Of a stretch of DNA of 64,000 nucleotides, positions 34,020-44,927 are shown one piece after another (positions within the stretch are counted from its first letter, which is position 1; each line of letters starts with the position of its first letter). The stretch lies in assembly GCA_037127255.1 (NCBI GenBank), contig JBANSL010000013.1, forward strand, positions 5,520,188 through 5,584,187, written 5' to 3'. Under the pieces are notes generated by a model. That model ran no database searches. It had not been told where the DNA came from and worked only from the letters and a program-made list of their open reading frames with translations. This DNA is from Persicaria tinctoria (taxonomy: Eukaryota > Streptophyta > Magnoliopsida > Caryophyllales > Polygonaceae). A program made the position numbers and the translations under genes.

Positions 34020-34579
34020 ATCTCGCTCTCTCTTCTCTCCGTCTGCTCGTTCGTTCGCTCTCTCTGCTCGCTCGCTCGCTCTCTCTGCGCCTCTCAGGTA
34101 CGCTCTCTATTCTCCCCTCCTTCTTCTCTCCTCTTTCTTTATGGCTTGTTGGAATCTATGAGCAAGCCCAATTTGGAAATGTAGGCTAGGCTGTGAGATT
34201 TGTGGATTAGGGTTTCGGCGATTTCTTGGCTTGTAGATATAGGGTTTGGTGTTCTTTCCCTGAAATTTGAAATCGATATGCAGCCTTGTGCAATCGAAAT
34301 TTGTGTGCCTTGTGGCTTGTACAATCTGCAGCACCTTGTAGTCGAAATCTGTAGAGCCCTTGTATAGTCGAAATCTGTAACATCTGAAATCTGATTTTTC
34401 TAGTCGAAATCTGCAGCCCTAGCCCTATATTTTGCTTTGTTTGAGATTTATTTCCTTCGATTATTTTGAATTTGTTAGTTGTGCTGGATTTTGTGTTTTA
34501 TTTTGATTTTGTTATGAATCTGATTACAGTAGCTAGCAGCATGTTAAAGAATTTGTGTTTATGGCTTTATGCCCAGGGT
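34020..34579 (+). promoter_or_regulatory. Probable 5' leader and leader intron of the SRA gene
   Basis: A CT-rich leader (GCTCGCTCGCTCGCTCTCTC) ends CTCAG followed by GTACGC at 34098, a good splice donor. The next good acceptor, TATGCCCAG, ends at about 34576, three bases before the ATG at 34580. Leader introns of this kind are common in plant genes and argue that a whole gene 5' end, not a processed copy, is present. Confidence 0.5.
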
Positions 34580-35174
34580 ATGGACCTTATCACCCGATTT
34601 GAACTTCTAGCTTTCTTCCGAGCGGAAGAAGCAGCGGGGAATGCAACCGTTGCCTACAGAATCATGCAGCGAGACTACATGCCCGCTATGCAAAGAAGTC
34701 AGGCTGATTGGTCCACTTTAGGACATGTTCCTGGTGGATGTTGATATGGATTTCAGAAGCTTCTACGAGCTAATGGTGATAGGCCTCCATGGCTCAAAAG
34801 CCCGTGGGATATATTGCAAGCAACCTGCCATTGGCGCTGAACCCATTGTATACTCCGTCGTCCTCAACTTAGATGGGTTCCTTAACCGAATAGTCAATGA
34901 CGATCTAATTTTTTGTGGAGGTGAAGGTGGGAATCCCTATGCCACGAGCCCGCATGAGAGACTGGATCATAATGATCAGACAATGGTTCAAGGCAATGCT
35001 GCCATGGCTCGAAGCATTGAGCTGGGAAATCCTATTCGTCTCATCGCACAAGTGGGTCAGCGGAGGTATAGGTACAAGGGCCTATTCCAAGCTTTTGCCT
35101 GGGAGGGCAGGATGGGAGAATATGGGGCCATTGGCTACGAATTTCAGCTCAGAAGGTTTCGCGGGAACCCGTAG
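34580..35174 (+). pseudogene. SRA (YDG) domain protein, frameshifted
   Basis: SRA domains bind methylated cytosine in DNA and occur in SUVH histone methyltransferases and VIM/ORTH ubiquitin ligases. The frame from 34580 reads through RAEEAAGNATVAYRIMQRDY and QADWSTLGHVPG, then stops. The match continues in another frame with VDVDMDFRSFYELMVIGLHG, later DLIFCGGEGGNP, VQGNAAMARSI and YKGLFQAFAWEGRMGEYGAI, ending RRFRGNP. The join at 34733-34739 (CCTGGTGGAT) looks like loss of two bases from the expected GHVPGV. The YDG signature is YKG here. The protein would be about 198 residues: the SRA domain alone, with no SET, RING or PHD part. An SRA-only gene with a single indel, or a captured fragment, are both possible. 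Confidence 0.82.
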
Positions 35175-36133
35175 TTATGCCTAGATAGACTAGTGTAAAT
35201 TGGCCAATGCCTAGAAGGATGTTAGAGCACTCGTAGTGTAAGTTTTAATCTTGTTTGCCTTAAGACTTCCTCTGTTTGAAGACATGTGGTTGCTTGATAA
35301 CTAATTTTATTTTATGCCATTATCCATGTTTGTAACCACTGATCATTATCCATATCTCAATTTCAACCGGCAGCCTAACCGAGCTTTGTAATTTCAAAAT
35401 GTTTTCGTCTTCAATAAATTCATAATTCCAAAATAAAAACACCAAATCTAAGAACTCCTATAGAAGCATGGACAAAACCCCTATTTCTTCGGCTGGTGAC
35501 ATAAACCTCCAAATAGAACAACAATGCCATAAATTTATCTCTAAATCTAACCCTCGTACTCCAATGTGAAGATCATAAGATTGTAATTCAATCCAAAAAC
35601 CCAATTCGATAAAAACCTAAATCCCCAAATTTTATAACCCAAAATCCGTGGAAAACGAAACAAGTCACACCTTCGAGACATTCACAAGCCGCGCATAGAG
35701 AGCTCGGAGTCGTCTGCCTTCTCCCTCCTCGCGTATATCCTTCCGTCTCCACCGGCGTCGGGAACGGCAGACTGCTAACCTCTCAACCGTGAGCTTTAAA
35801 TCATAACAGGCAAAGCTATAAAGATGGTAAGGCAATACTAGTAAATAAAAACCAAGAATGCAGTTTCAACATTAAATACAAGCCATCTTACAAAGCAATC
35901 TATCGTGAGTACAAAAGAGCCCCACCCAAGGATCTCCAAAATATAAAATTAAACATGGGCATGCTTGCTTCAGTGGTGAATGGGTTCTCAAAACTAAGGA
36001 TTAATCACCAAATAAAGCTCAATTGTGTTGCTACAAACAGAACCCCCAATCATAGTTATAATCAAGAAACATGTGCATTGCAGCCTCATAACATTTGGCA
36101 ATGATGGAGGTCCATTATTATGTAAACTGAAAT
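35175..36133. other. Island interior, no gene supported
   Basis: Follows the SRA stop codon. The minus strand near 35.65-35.80 kb is GC-richer and could be the leader of a minus-strand transcript, but I find no coding exon there. Confidence 0.4.
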
Positions 36134-36460
36134 TTAATTCAATCTAACTCTTGGAAATTCCAAGTTCAGAGCAGCATAGCCATCTGTGTTTGTTGATACC
36201 ATGAAAACAAATAACAAAATACACAGTGCAGCAAGTGCAAATACTGGTTCATTGTGGGTGCCCACTGATCTCATTAGAATGTTTGATGTTCCATCATCCA
36301 ACCAAATACGGACTTGAACAGAGGCTGGTGAAGCCGCACTAGCAGCAACAGCAGCTTCCCTTGCTTTTCTTGATGAACCCCCCTTATGAACCACAGGAAT
36401 ACGAGGAGGTAATGCTGATTCCAACATGGTAAATCTGTCACGGAAGTTATCCCATGCTAA
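36134..36460 (-). other. Probable membrane-protein terminal exon, family not recognised
   Basis: The minus strand is open across LLAWDNFRDRFTMLESALPP, then a basic and Ala-rich stretch (SSRKAREAAVAASAASPASV), RIWLDDGTSN, and a hydrophobic segment EPVFALAALCILLFVFMVST before the stop. A likely acceptor precedes it near 36465. It looks like the last exon of a real gene with a single membrane span near the C-terminus. A second minus-strand piece at about 36650-36800 (ENPSLGSYGSLTESGRTRGE, HTSTPVPPFFSICEQLRK) may be the preceding exon of the same gene. I cannot name the family. Confidence 0.5.
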
Positions 36461-37198
36461 AAGTCTTGCACTTCAAGAATCAACAACGGACCAGTCGCTG
36501 ACCTTGAATATCGAGAAATACCCACAATATTAGAGAGCTAATATGCTAAACAATCAAACCTTGTTCATTTGACACAAACTGTACGCTGGTTTAAGAATTA
36601 ATGCTGAAAGGAAAAAGGGTTGCTGACTTACTTTCCTGAGCTGCTCACAGATAGAAAAAAAGGGTGGCACTGGTGTACTTGTATGCTTCTTAACCTGCTT
36701 GACTTGTATCTGTTCTATTGACTCCCCTCTGGTTCTTCCTGATTCAGTCAAAGAACCATAACTTCCAAGGGAGGGATTTTCAGAGTTGGACAGCTGAAAG
36801 TTTAGCAACTTCAGCTCTCTCTCTCTCTCTCAACTACAAACACAGCAGAATGCTCCCGGCTGCCTGGAGGAGAAGGTAGAGGCACCAAAGGTGGAAGAGA
36901 CTGAAAATCAAACTCTAGTGATGCTCTCGTGATTTAGTAGTCGCTGGGTTGTGTTTTCTGGTGCTGCTGAAATGATAACATCATGATGTTTAGTAGTGCT
37001 GGACTGTTGGCGAGTGGGTAAAATGTAGGTATATGATCAAAGAAAAGTTGTTTTTTCAAAGAAAAAAAAAGTTTATGTATTTTATTCACAGTCCAACTGT
37101 TGATTCTTTTTAGGCAACAGATAAGTCTAAACAAACCAACAGAATGACAGATAAGTCTAGACAATTGCCATTTCCATGAAAGATAAATCTCAAGTAAT

Positions 37199-37636
37199 TT
37201 AACAATAAGGCACAAGGTGACTCTTGCCCTTGCAAGTATTATAATTTATGCATTTCACTAAATAATGAAAGAACTGGATCAAATTACAAGGTTGTGACAT
37301 TAGAAGAGGCTCTGGAGGTTGTGACATTTCACTAAATAATGAAAGAAACAGCTTGAAAGATATCCATGACCCTGAGATGAAAGCACTCCTGCGGCGCCGA
37401 CCATGATCATTGGCTGACCTACCAGAAGAAGAGGCTCTGGAGGTTGTGACATTAGAAGGAGGAGTTGACACCTCAGTAAAAGAACCCCTCACACTACTAG
37501 AAGGTTGGTCCTCTTGCTGTGAGATATCCGTTTCATTCGAAGTTCTTACATGACCGGGTCTAGAAGAGGAGGCTTGCTCATTATTCGGTACATCAAGCAC
37601 AAGCTCCTTGTCAGTTTGTCTAGCTGGTGGCTCCAT
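37199..37636 (-). pseudogene. N-terminal exon fragment, RING membrane ligase (At4g11680-like)
   Basis: From ATG at 37636 the frame starts MEPPARQTDKELVLDV, continues with Ser-rich sequence, and reaches DHGRRRRSAFISGSWISFKL. The start and the RRRR-S...SG-WIS motif just before the first membrane helix are what I recall from the At4g11680/At1g12760 group of multi-pass RING ligases. Similarity fades just after that motif, and the membrane helices and RING domain are not found nearby, so this is a fragment. Short direct repeats (CTCTGGAGGTTGTGACATT) scramble its 3' end at 37.30-37.46 kb. Confidence 0.55.
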
Positions 37637-37639
37637 CAA

Positions 37640-39349
37640 ATATTAGATGTTGATCAAATTAGTTGTAGTTAACTTAGTTCCACGACTCAAACGCCCATCT
37701 AAGCAAGGTGATCAGATGACAAGCAGATAACAGGAGCATCTAGAACTGGAAGAATAGCTTAAAGCCTCTCCGAATAGATCTGCTCTTAAATGTCTATCAC
37801 GCCACTCAACGCTGATCACTCAATTGTTCAATCTGAGATATCCTTCTGGAGCAACCGCTGACCGCTGAGTCCGTCCAAGCACTACAAGACTTGAAAATGT
37901 CGAGAAGCTATTCCTGACCGGAACACTAACTGAAGACGGAATTGAATAAATGTTGCCTCGACCCACTGGTTCTCAGTCACGTGACTGGATAATGATTCAA
38001 TCAGCTCAGAAGGGTAAGGGTTTTTTCTGAATCCACAGCTGATCATCAGAAATAACAAGGAAATCTGGCAAACTTGAAGCAGCTCTTCTGATGAGAGGTA
38101 AAGCCAGGACTGGATAAGACTCCGCCATGGGATTAATAGTTTTACACTAGTTACTGATCTTTGTGTCAAGGGAAATAAGGACAGAAACAAGAAATAGTCC
38201 GTTAAGTTCTCCCTCTCTCCTCAAAGCTGCTTTCATGTGACTGCTGAGCGTATTTAGCGGATTTGGCTTCAATGCAAACTATTAAAAATAGTCAAAAGGC
38301 ATTTTGCAGTTAAAAGTATTATCATACCATTGTAACAACAAACACAGATGTATAGGATACTGCACTGTTAGAACCAGTAACTCACTCAGCAACATACCTA
38401 ACCACTAACTCACTCAGCAAATAGTCCAACAAAAATACTATATCAATTATCAACCCAGCGATGTTATTATTTACTTACTTGGGTGATTATTTTATATATC
38501 AAAATTGTATTTTCTTCTCCTAAATAATAATTAAAATAACGTATTGAATACGGAGTATGAAATATCAATTTTAAAGGGGAAAACAAATCCTTTTGTGGGG
38601 AATTGAGCTTGAATGACGCAAGCTATGACAGAATGCAGAATTAGTTAAATTAGTGCCCCAACCCCAACACAAGATAGAACCGCACAGGTAAACCTTAGAC
38701 TTAGACTGGATGAGATTGATCGGAACGAGTTCAATCCGAGTTGTGGAGCAATCGAGGCATTGTTGATCCCTCAGCAATTGACGCGTTTGTGGAATTATCC
38801 TGTAATTTTCCCTTAACGGATTTTAAACGTTCAGTTATTTGAAAAGAGCTCTTTTGTGCCTTCTGAGTTCTGACAATGAGCAATAGCAATAGCAATAGCA
38901 GTGATTTGGAAAGAGCTCTTTTGTGCCTTCTGACAATGAGCAATAGCAGTGACATCGGCCAGGAAACTGCTGGGCTTGATTTGACAAATATAATATAATG
39001 AATGTGACTGCTAGAAAATACTACTGTAGTACAATAAGTATTTTAGATGCTGTGCAAGGAATATCCAAATATGGAGAAGAGTTTTTGAATCTCATTGATG
39101 CTGTTTAATCTTTACTCGCTTTTCTGACCAGATTCCCAAAAAGAACGTAACCCTCCATAGTCCATACATATTCTTTCCATTCACCTTTTCCGTGATTCCA
39201 TCAACCTAACCTAACCTATCCTTGCAAAAAAACTAACACTGTCCGCATTCAAGTAGTTACATAACATTAACATCTCTTCTCTAGCAAAATAGACAAAAAA
39301 AAACATGATGAAACTCTCAACTTTGAAGTCCTTCCATGTGAAGATAACA
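37640..39349. other. Island right part and spacer, no gene supported
   Basis: Contains the right arm of the inverted repeat (38466-38595) and, at 38.83-38.95 kb, a short tandem duplication (GAGCTCTTTTGTGCCTTCTG, TGACAATGAGCAATAGCA). The open frames on the minus strand are Leu-rich without motifs. No coding feature is supported. Confidence 0.4.
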
Positions 39350-41231
39350 TTACGAGTGCTCTAACTTGTGCAGCTTCTTCTCTTTTTTCTCCGACTTTGA
39401 AGTCCTTCCGTGTGAGCACTTGGCCAATTTACGCTTCTCTTTCTTCTCTGACTTGACGTTGTGGACTTCCTCGTCTTGAGTTTTCTCTTCCTCCTCCTTC
39501 CTCTTCCTCTTCTTCTCCGCCTTCTTCATCTTCTTTTCCTTCCCCTTGTCAAACTGACAAAACACGATGAAAGTTAGTTAGACAGTTGATTAAAGACCAT
39601 GAAGAATAGGAATAGATGGCTAACAAATGTCAACCTCTTGCGACTCCTCGGCCAATACCGTCATCAACCCCTGCGTAACCAACTTCTGCTGAGACCTCTC
39701 CCTCTTTGCTATCTCCTTCCTATATTGTAACTTCTTCTCTTTCTTCTCCGATTCTGAAGTCCTTCCATGTGAGCATTTGGCCAATTTACGCTTCTCTTTC
39801 TTCTCTGACTTGACGTTGTGGACTTCCTCGTCTTGAGTTTTCTCTTCCTCCTCCTCCTTCCGCTTCCTCTTCTTCTCCGCCTTCTTCATCTTCTTTTCCT
39901 TCCCCTTGTCGAATTGACAAAACACGATGAAAGTTAGGTAGAAAGTTGATTAAAGACAATGAAGAATAGGAATAGACGCCTAACAATGTCAACCTCATGT
40001 GACTCCTCGGCCAATACCATCAACCCCTGCTTCTCTTTCTTCTCCGACTTTGAAGTCCTTCCATGTGAGGATCTGGCCAATCTGTACCATACGATCCCAC
40101 CTCCCCCCTTGTCAAAGTAACAAACACGATGAAAGTTAGACAGACGACAGTTGATTAAAAACAATGAAGAATAGGAATAGATGGCTCACACTGTATTCAC
40201 CATAACCCAACAACGGCAATCCATACTTAACTGGCCGATCCCTCGATTCCTTTGTCATCAGAAGAACATTACATTACATTACAACTTAGACTGGACAAGA
40301 AATAGGAATTAATTTTGATGGCAAACAATATATATATATACATAAATGTCAAACCAACCGGATCGTATTTGTCGATATACTTATCGTAGTTCCTCCCTGC
40401 ACAGTTTGAAACTTCGAGATAGAACTCATTGAAGACACAAGCTGGAACATCTGCAAATTCTTTTAGAAATTCTGTGATATGTGGAGCAAAAACTCCAAGC
40501 TCAACGGATTTATAATCACGGCAGTGCAGAAAATGGCCCAGGTAGTAAGCCTCATCGAATATTTCTACACAGGGAAAATGAAAGCAGAATCACCATCCAA
40601 AGTAACTAAGTAAGTTTAACAAATTAAGACACACACCTAGAACTCTAGAAGGTGCCTAAACTAAAAGTGCACAATTCAACAATATATGTACTCACTTGAA
40701 ATTGGAAAATCAAGTACTGCACCGCACCCCTTGAAATTGCAAATTTCACACACAGCTTACACAATCAATCGCTTGAAACTACAAAATTCACAATTGAATT
40801 CAAACCTAAACTGCACTGCACTGAACTCTGAACTTAATGTGTAATTATTGATGATCTTGGCATACATGATCATTGATCGTGTGTTTAAGGTATGGTGATC
40901 GGTGTGTGCAATAAACTCAAAAAACAGACCTAAATTTGTAGAATCCCAAAGGCCAAATCAATAACAAAAACATAAGCAAAAGCTTACCGTCAGGGTCAGA
41001 GAGGGCGCGCTTTTCCTTGCAAAAAACAGCTTCCGATTGGAAGTCAAGAGAATCCCGCAATTTCATAACAGATAGGAAGCTGGAGAGGTCGCCTCTAACG
41101 GATTGGAGAAAGGAATCCTTGTTGGACTGATATGGATCGAGGCCAACGGCATGATAAAGGGCGTAGCCGGTGGAGGTGATGCAAACTACATACGTTTTAA
41201 CTGGATTTCTTCTGCTTCCATCGGACGCCAT
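39350..41231 (-). CDS. Four-exon gene with lysine-rich C-terminus, family not recognised
   Basis: Exons 40988-41231, 40359-40564, 40190-40249 and 39350-39553 join with GT-AG introns and consistent phase to give 237 residues. The protein opens MASDGSRRNPVKTYVVCITS. Its middle has FDEAYYLGHFLHCRDYKSVE and VFNEFYLEVSNCAGRNYDKY. It ends in a highly charged Lys/Glu tail (FDKGKEKKMKKAEKKRKRKE) likely to be nuclear or nucleolar. I see no known catalytic motif. The last exon is one of three tandem copies. Only the copy used here keeps the AG acceptor (TTTTGTCAG); the copies at about 39620-39910 and 40020-40110 read TCAA and TTACT at that place. Splicing is predicted, not shown. Confidence 0.65.
39550..40165 (-). 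repeat. Two extra tandem copies of the lysine-rich terminal exon
   Basis: Units with the conserved AAAGTTAG...CATCGTGTTTTGTCA lead-in, the Lys/Glu coding stretch and the GCCGAGGAGTCGCA end are repeated. The middle copy (about 39.60-39.93 kb) is the longest and the upstream copy (about 39.98-40.14 kb) has lost most of the Lys/Glu part. Both have lost the splice acceptor AG. They lie in the predicted last intron and might be cryptic or pseudo-exons. Confidence 0.75.
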
Positions 41232-41829
41232 AGCTCGTCTAACAGAGAGAGGGGGGGAGAGGCCGGGAGGGGGATGTGGTTTTAGGGTTCTTATATGTGA
41301 GTATTTGTAGGCTAAGCCCTATCCTGCTCGTGAATTTTGATAGAACACGGGCAAAACCCGACCCGCTCGAAGCCGATTGCCCGAAAACTTAGTGAACGCC
41401 GTAGCTGCTAACCCGACCCATTTTTTCATCAATTATCATCCATTATATTGTGACATTTGTCGTTAGTATTTTTCAATTTAACAATACTCAAGGTAAGGTA
41501 AGATTTTACTCTTTTTTTTCCCCCCAATTCCACCTAATCAATATAGAAATACATATTTAGGATAAGATTTTAACTTATTTAAATATCGATATATTTTTAG
41601 AAGATTAATAGTATAATATTATATGCTTAAGATAATATTTTACCAAATTTAGTTAGATATCGATATATTTTTACAAGATTTTACCCATATTTGTTAAATA
41701 TAAATATATTATATTATATTTCTTTTATTTGTATTCTATTTAACCCATTGACATAAATATATTAATTAGTTAAACGGGTATTAATACAAATTTTATTGTG
41801 TTGTATTGTCTTTATGTTGTGTTTATTAA

Positions 41830-42998
41830 TTGAATTCGTGTTTGAAATGGCCTGGTCAGAATGAGAGATTTATGAGTAAATGGAACAACGAGAAGGCATT
41901 ATTCAGACAAGTGTACAAGAAGAGAGTTGCGTCTTCTCTCGATAGCAGGGGTTTTGACGAAGATGGAATGCTCAAAAGCATCGGTGTTTTCACTGCATAT
42001 TGTAAGAATTTGTTTGATGTGAGGATGAATTTGAGTGAATTTTTGGGAATTTCTAGTGCATACAAGGTGTTTGTGAAATTGCCTGCCAAGAAGACTTGTG
42101 AAGTGGAATGGGTTGTTGTCTCAATTAGCTTGGTTAAAGCTAAAAATGCCTACCAAGTGTTTGATGGAATGTATAGGTCAGTAAGCGCAACCATTTTCGA
42201 CCCTGGTGGTTGTTTTGATTTTCTGAATGGTGAAGGTAGAGTATTCGACATGGTTTCAATTGATGCTGTTGGGTACAACTTGTCTACTGATGAGTTGTTC
42301 AGCCTCCAATGCATCAAAGACTGGTTGATTTTGGTGCCTTTTGAATCTCTTGACAGAGGAAGGGTCGTTGTGATCCTTGTTGGTCTAGGAGGAGTGAATG
42401 TAGCATCATATATAGGCAAGAGTTTGAGTATGGTTTTTGATCCGGGTGGAGCCTTGTTTGTTTCTTGTTGCCTAGGTGCTTGTATGCACCATGTTTGTTT
42501 TTGTCTTGGAGAAGGAAGAAGATACATTGTCATTGTGAAGGCCTTGCTTGGGTGTCCAGAGAAGCTATTCATGTTCAGTCTCTTTGTATGTATGAGATGT
42601 GGTCTGAGCATAGAAATACATATTCTAGCAGTATTCATAATATTCCTGCAGACAATCAGGTTGTTTTGTTGGCAGCTGTGCGGAACTGATGCTGCGAGTG
42701 CAAGTATGGTGACAAGTGCTACCATGGACACCCATGGATACCTATTGAGTTGGTTTGTATGCAAGGATTGGTTTTGGACTATAAGTCTACAAGTGTTGCC
42801 ATGGAGTGTTTGGTGTTTGCCAATAATGAAAGCTACTGTCATTTTTTCTTCTGAGCCTGCAAATTCAGACATAGTATATAAGATGTCCTTTGTATAGTTT
42901 GGCATTCATTCTTAATCAATCAAAGTGTTAGTCTCTTCTAAACTCTCTCATTAGCTCTCAATGGCTTTCTCTCATTCATAGTTCAAGGTCCTAACAGA
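41830..42998 (+). mobile_element. Possible retroelement fragment ending in an LTR-like 3' end
   Basis: A 355-codon plus-strand frame has no family features that I recognise. Its end coincides with promoter-like sequence (TATATAAGATGTCC) followed by a leader-like CT-rich stretch that ends CCTAACA at 42998, as Copia-type LTRs do. The minus strand is also open for 251 codons here. I could not find the second LTR or the matching start, so this may be a solo or truncated LTR with chance open frames. Confidence 0.35.
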
Positions 42999-43252
42999 CA
43001 CCATCCGGAATTGTCATAAACTCAGGGGTACCAAACGGAATTGAATGCGAGTGGTGGGAGTTAGGGACGGAGCCAGAACTTTATCGAAGGGGGACGAAGT
43101 TTTATCGTGCATAAATTGTTGATTCACTCTTTGATGAATTTTTATATAGTTCAGCGAACCAAAACTATGATATTTTAGATTAAACGATGATATTTTAGTT
43201 TAAAACACCATTTTTTAGTTAAAAAAATGCCGGTGTTTTATTTTAATTAAAA

Positions 43253-43395
43253 CCGTCATGGACGCCGCCGTGACGTGCGAGGATGGGTTTCAGGACGCCG
43301 ATGCCGCCTCGCCGTTGTCGAGGCGGAACGGCTTCACCTTCCAGCTCTCCGCCATCGCCCTTTCTATTATGAATCTGCTTCGGTCTTCTGCTTGA
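43253..43395 (+). pseudogene. PMEI 3' fragment (duplicate)
   Basis: From CCGTCATGGACGCC to the stop codon it matches the last 45 or so codons of the PMEI gene (MDAAVTCEDGFQDAD onward), with one Thr-to-Ala change. The signal peptide and the first helices are absent and the upstream sequence is unrelated, so it cannot make the inhibitor. It marks the left edge of the right-hand segmental copy. Confidence 0.95.
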
Positions 43396-43959
43396 TTGAT
43401 TCCACGATTGATTTACAATTTGTACATCTTAATTCATACAACTATATACAAGCATGTTTTTTTTTTTTTCTAATATACATATTTTTATCGTACTCCTCAT
43501 GTTTGGGTGTGTAATTTGTACACTATTATAGTTAGTTTGATTTTAAATTTTTTTTTATCATAGTTGGTAATGTGAGTCTAACCGGTTTTTCATTACCTTA
43601 TTCAAAATAGAGAATTATAACTCACATGTTTTGATTTTTTTTAAAATTTCAACAGCTTTCTATTACAGAATGATATCCATTTTTTCTCAAAATCTAAGGA
43701 ATGATCTCTATTTTTTATCCGCATTATCTATTTTGGAGAATGTAATGGGAAAACTGTTACAATCTCAATATTCTAAAAAAACTCAAGATAGAGAATATTT
43801 TGGGATTGCTCTAACAAACTAAAAATTCTAGCTATAAAATATTTTTTTAATTTTTAAATATATATTAATATTCATTAGTAATAATGAGTATGAAATTATT
43901 TTAAATTTTTTTTTTAAAAAAGGGGTGAAATTAAAAAAAAAACACGGGAGTACGTATTA

Positions 43960-44287
43960 GAGCTCGTTTGGTTGGCAACCTAAAAACCCAGGAAGTTGGA
44001 GAAATTCTTGTGTTTGGTTGGTCTTTTTGAAATTAAAAAACACAGGAATTTAACTTCCTGGGAAGTTGAATTCCCCAAAAATGGAGGAAGTTCACTTACC
44101 TAGTTATCCCTAGGTAAGTTCAACTTCCCCCATTTTTAACATGGAAATTTCTATTTCCTTTATTTAATCTCCTAGAATAAAAAATTAACCAAACATATTT
44201 TTAGAATTTCCGTCAATTGGATTTCCCGGGAATTCAATTCCCTGACATCCCGGGAATTTCAATTCCCACATTGAACCAAACGAACCC
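43960..44287. mobile_element. Harbinger/Tourist-like MITE (328 bp), empty site known
   Basis: Inverted ends (GAGCTCGTTTGGTTGGCAAC and, reversed, GGGTTCGTTTGGTTCAATGT) are flanked by TTA at 43957-43959 and 44288-44290. The paralogous sequence at about 16205 reads straight through with one TTA, so the insertion came after the duplication. Confidence 0.9.
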
Positions 44288-44439
44288 TTAATGTATCAAT
44301 AAACAAGGTTTAAACTTTAAAGCAAGGAGTTGCGACCCTTGAAAGTAAATTTAAAATAAGTACTAGCTAGCTTGTCCATGGAAGAGTAATGAATTGAATC
44401 TAAAGTAGAAGTATTGAATCTAAACTAATTTAAATCTAA

Positions 44440-44927
44440 CTAGTATGATCCCCGCGTCGTGGCGCGATTTTTTATAAATAAAATCTTACTAATATATTAA
44501 ATTAGTATTATAACATAATTGTAAAAGTTCAGATAATTAAATATTTTGAATTAAACTCATGGGTTGAGAAAACGATTAAAGTAGTATATATAGATATATA
44601 TAGATATAGATGTAGATTACTAATATTAATTTTATATTTTCTTATTATTAGTTTTATGTTTTGAATTAATCTCATTTTTTTTAGAGAAAAAAACTACTAA
44701 AATTATAATTTAGGCTAAGATCAATGTTTTGAATTAAGCCCAATAGTTAGTAAAATTAAAGAAAAAAGAGAATTAAAGGAAAAAGAATAAAAAAAATTAG
44801 AATTAAAGAAAATCAAAGAAAAATGGCAAAAATAATAATTGATCGAGACTCCTAAAATTCCTCTAAGATTGACACATCATCCTAAACTCTTCTAAATTAA
44901 GAGTTTATATTTAAGAGTTTATATAGA
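44440..44927 (-). mobile_element. Helitron (488 bp), minus orientation, empty site known
   Basis: On the minus strand it starts TCTATATAAACTC and ends with a GC hairpin (CGCGCCACGACGCGGGG) then ATCATACTAG, inserted between A (44439) and T (44928). The left copy at about 16360 lacks it. Non-coding. Confidence 0.87.

Larger units (their letters stand above)
33638..38595. mobile_element. Island bounded by a 130 bp inverted repeat
   Basis: The arms 33638-33767 and 38466-38595 are inverted copies with one mismatch that I can see. Both begin CAAAAGGATTTGTTTTCCCC at the outer edge. The interior carries an SRA-domain gene with a frameshift, a possible membrane protein exon, and the N-terminal exon of a RING-type membrane ligase. 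This is the pattern of a Pack-MULE or other gene-carrying transposon. No target-site duplication is visible: the left flank is block A sequence, the right flank is unrelated. So an insertion followed by deletion, or an inverted duplication without a transposon, remains possible. Confidence 0.6.

Noticed and set aside
34731..34753. A 23 bp intron that would repair the SRA frame
   Set aside because: GT and AG are present, but this is far below the size of plant introns; a 2 bp loss explains the break.
42150..42905. 251-codon minus-strand frame opposite the 41.8-42.9 kb frame
   Set aside because: No recognisable domain. Both strands are open because TAA/TAG/TGA are scarce here; neither frame is supported as a gene.
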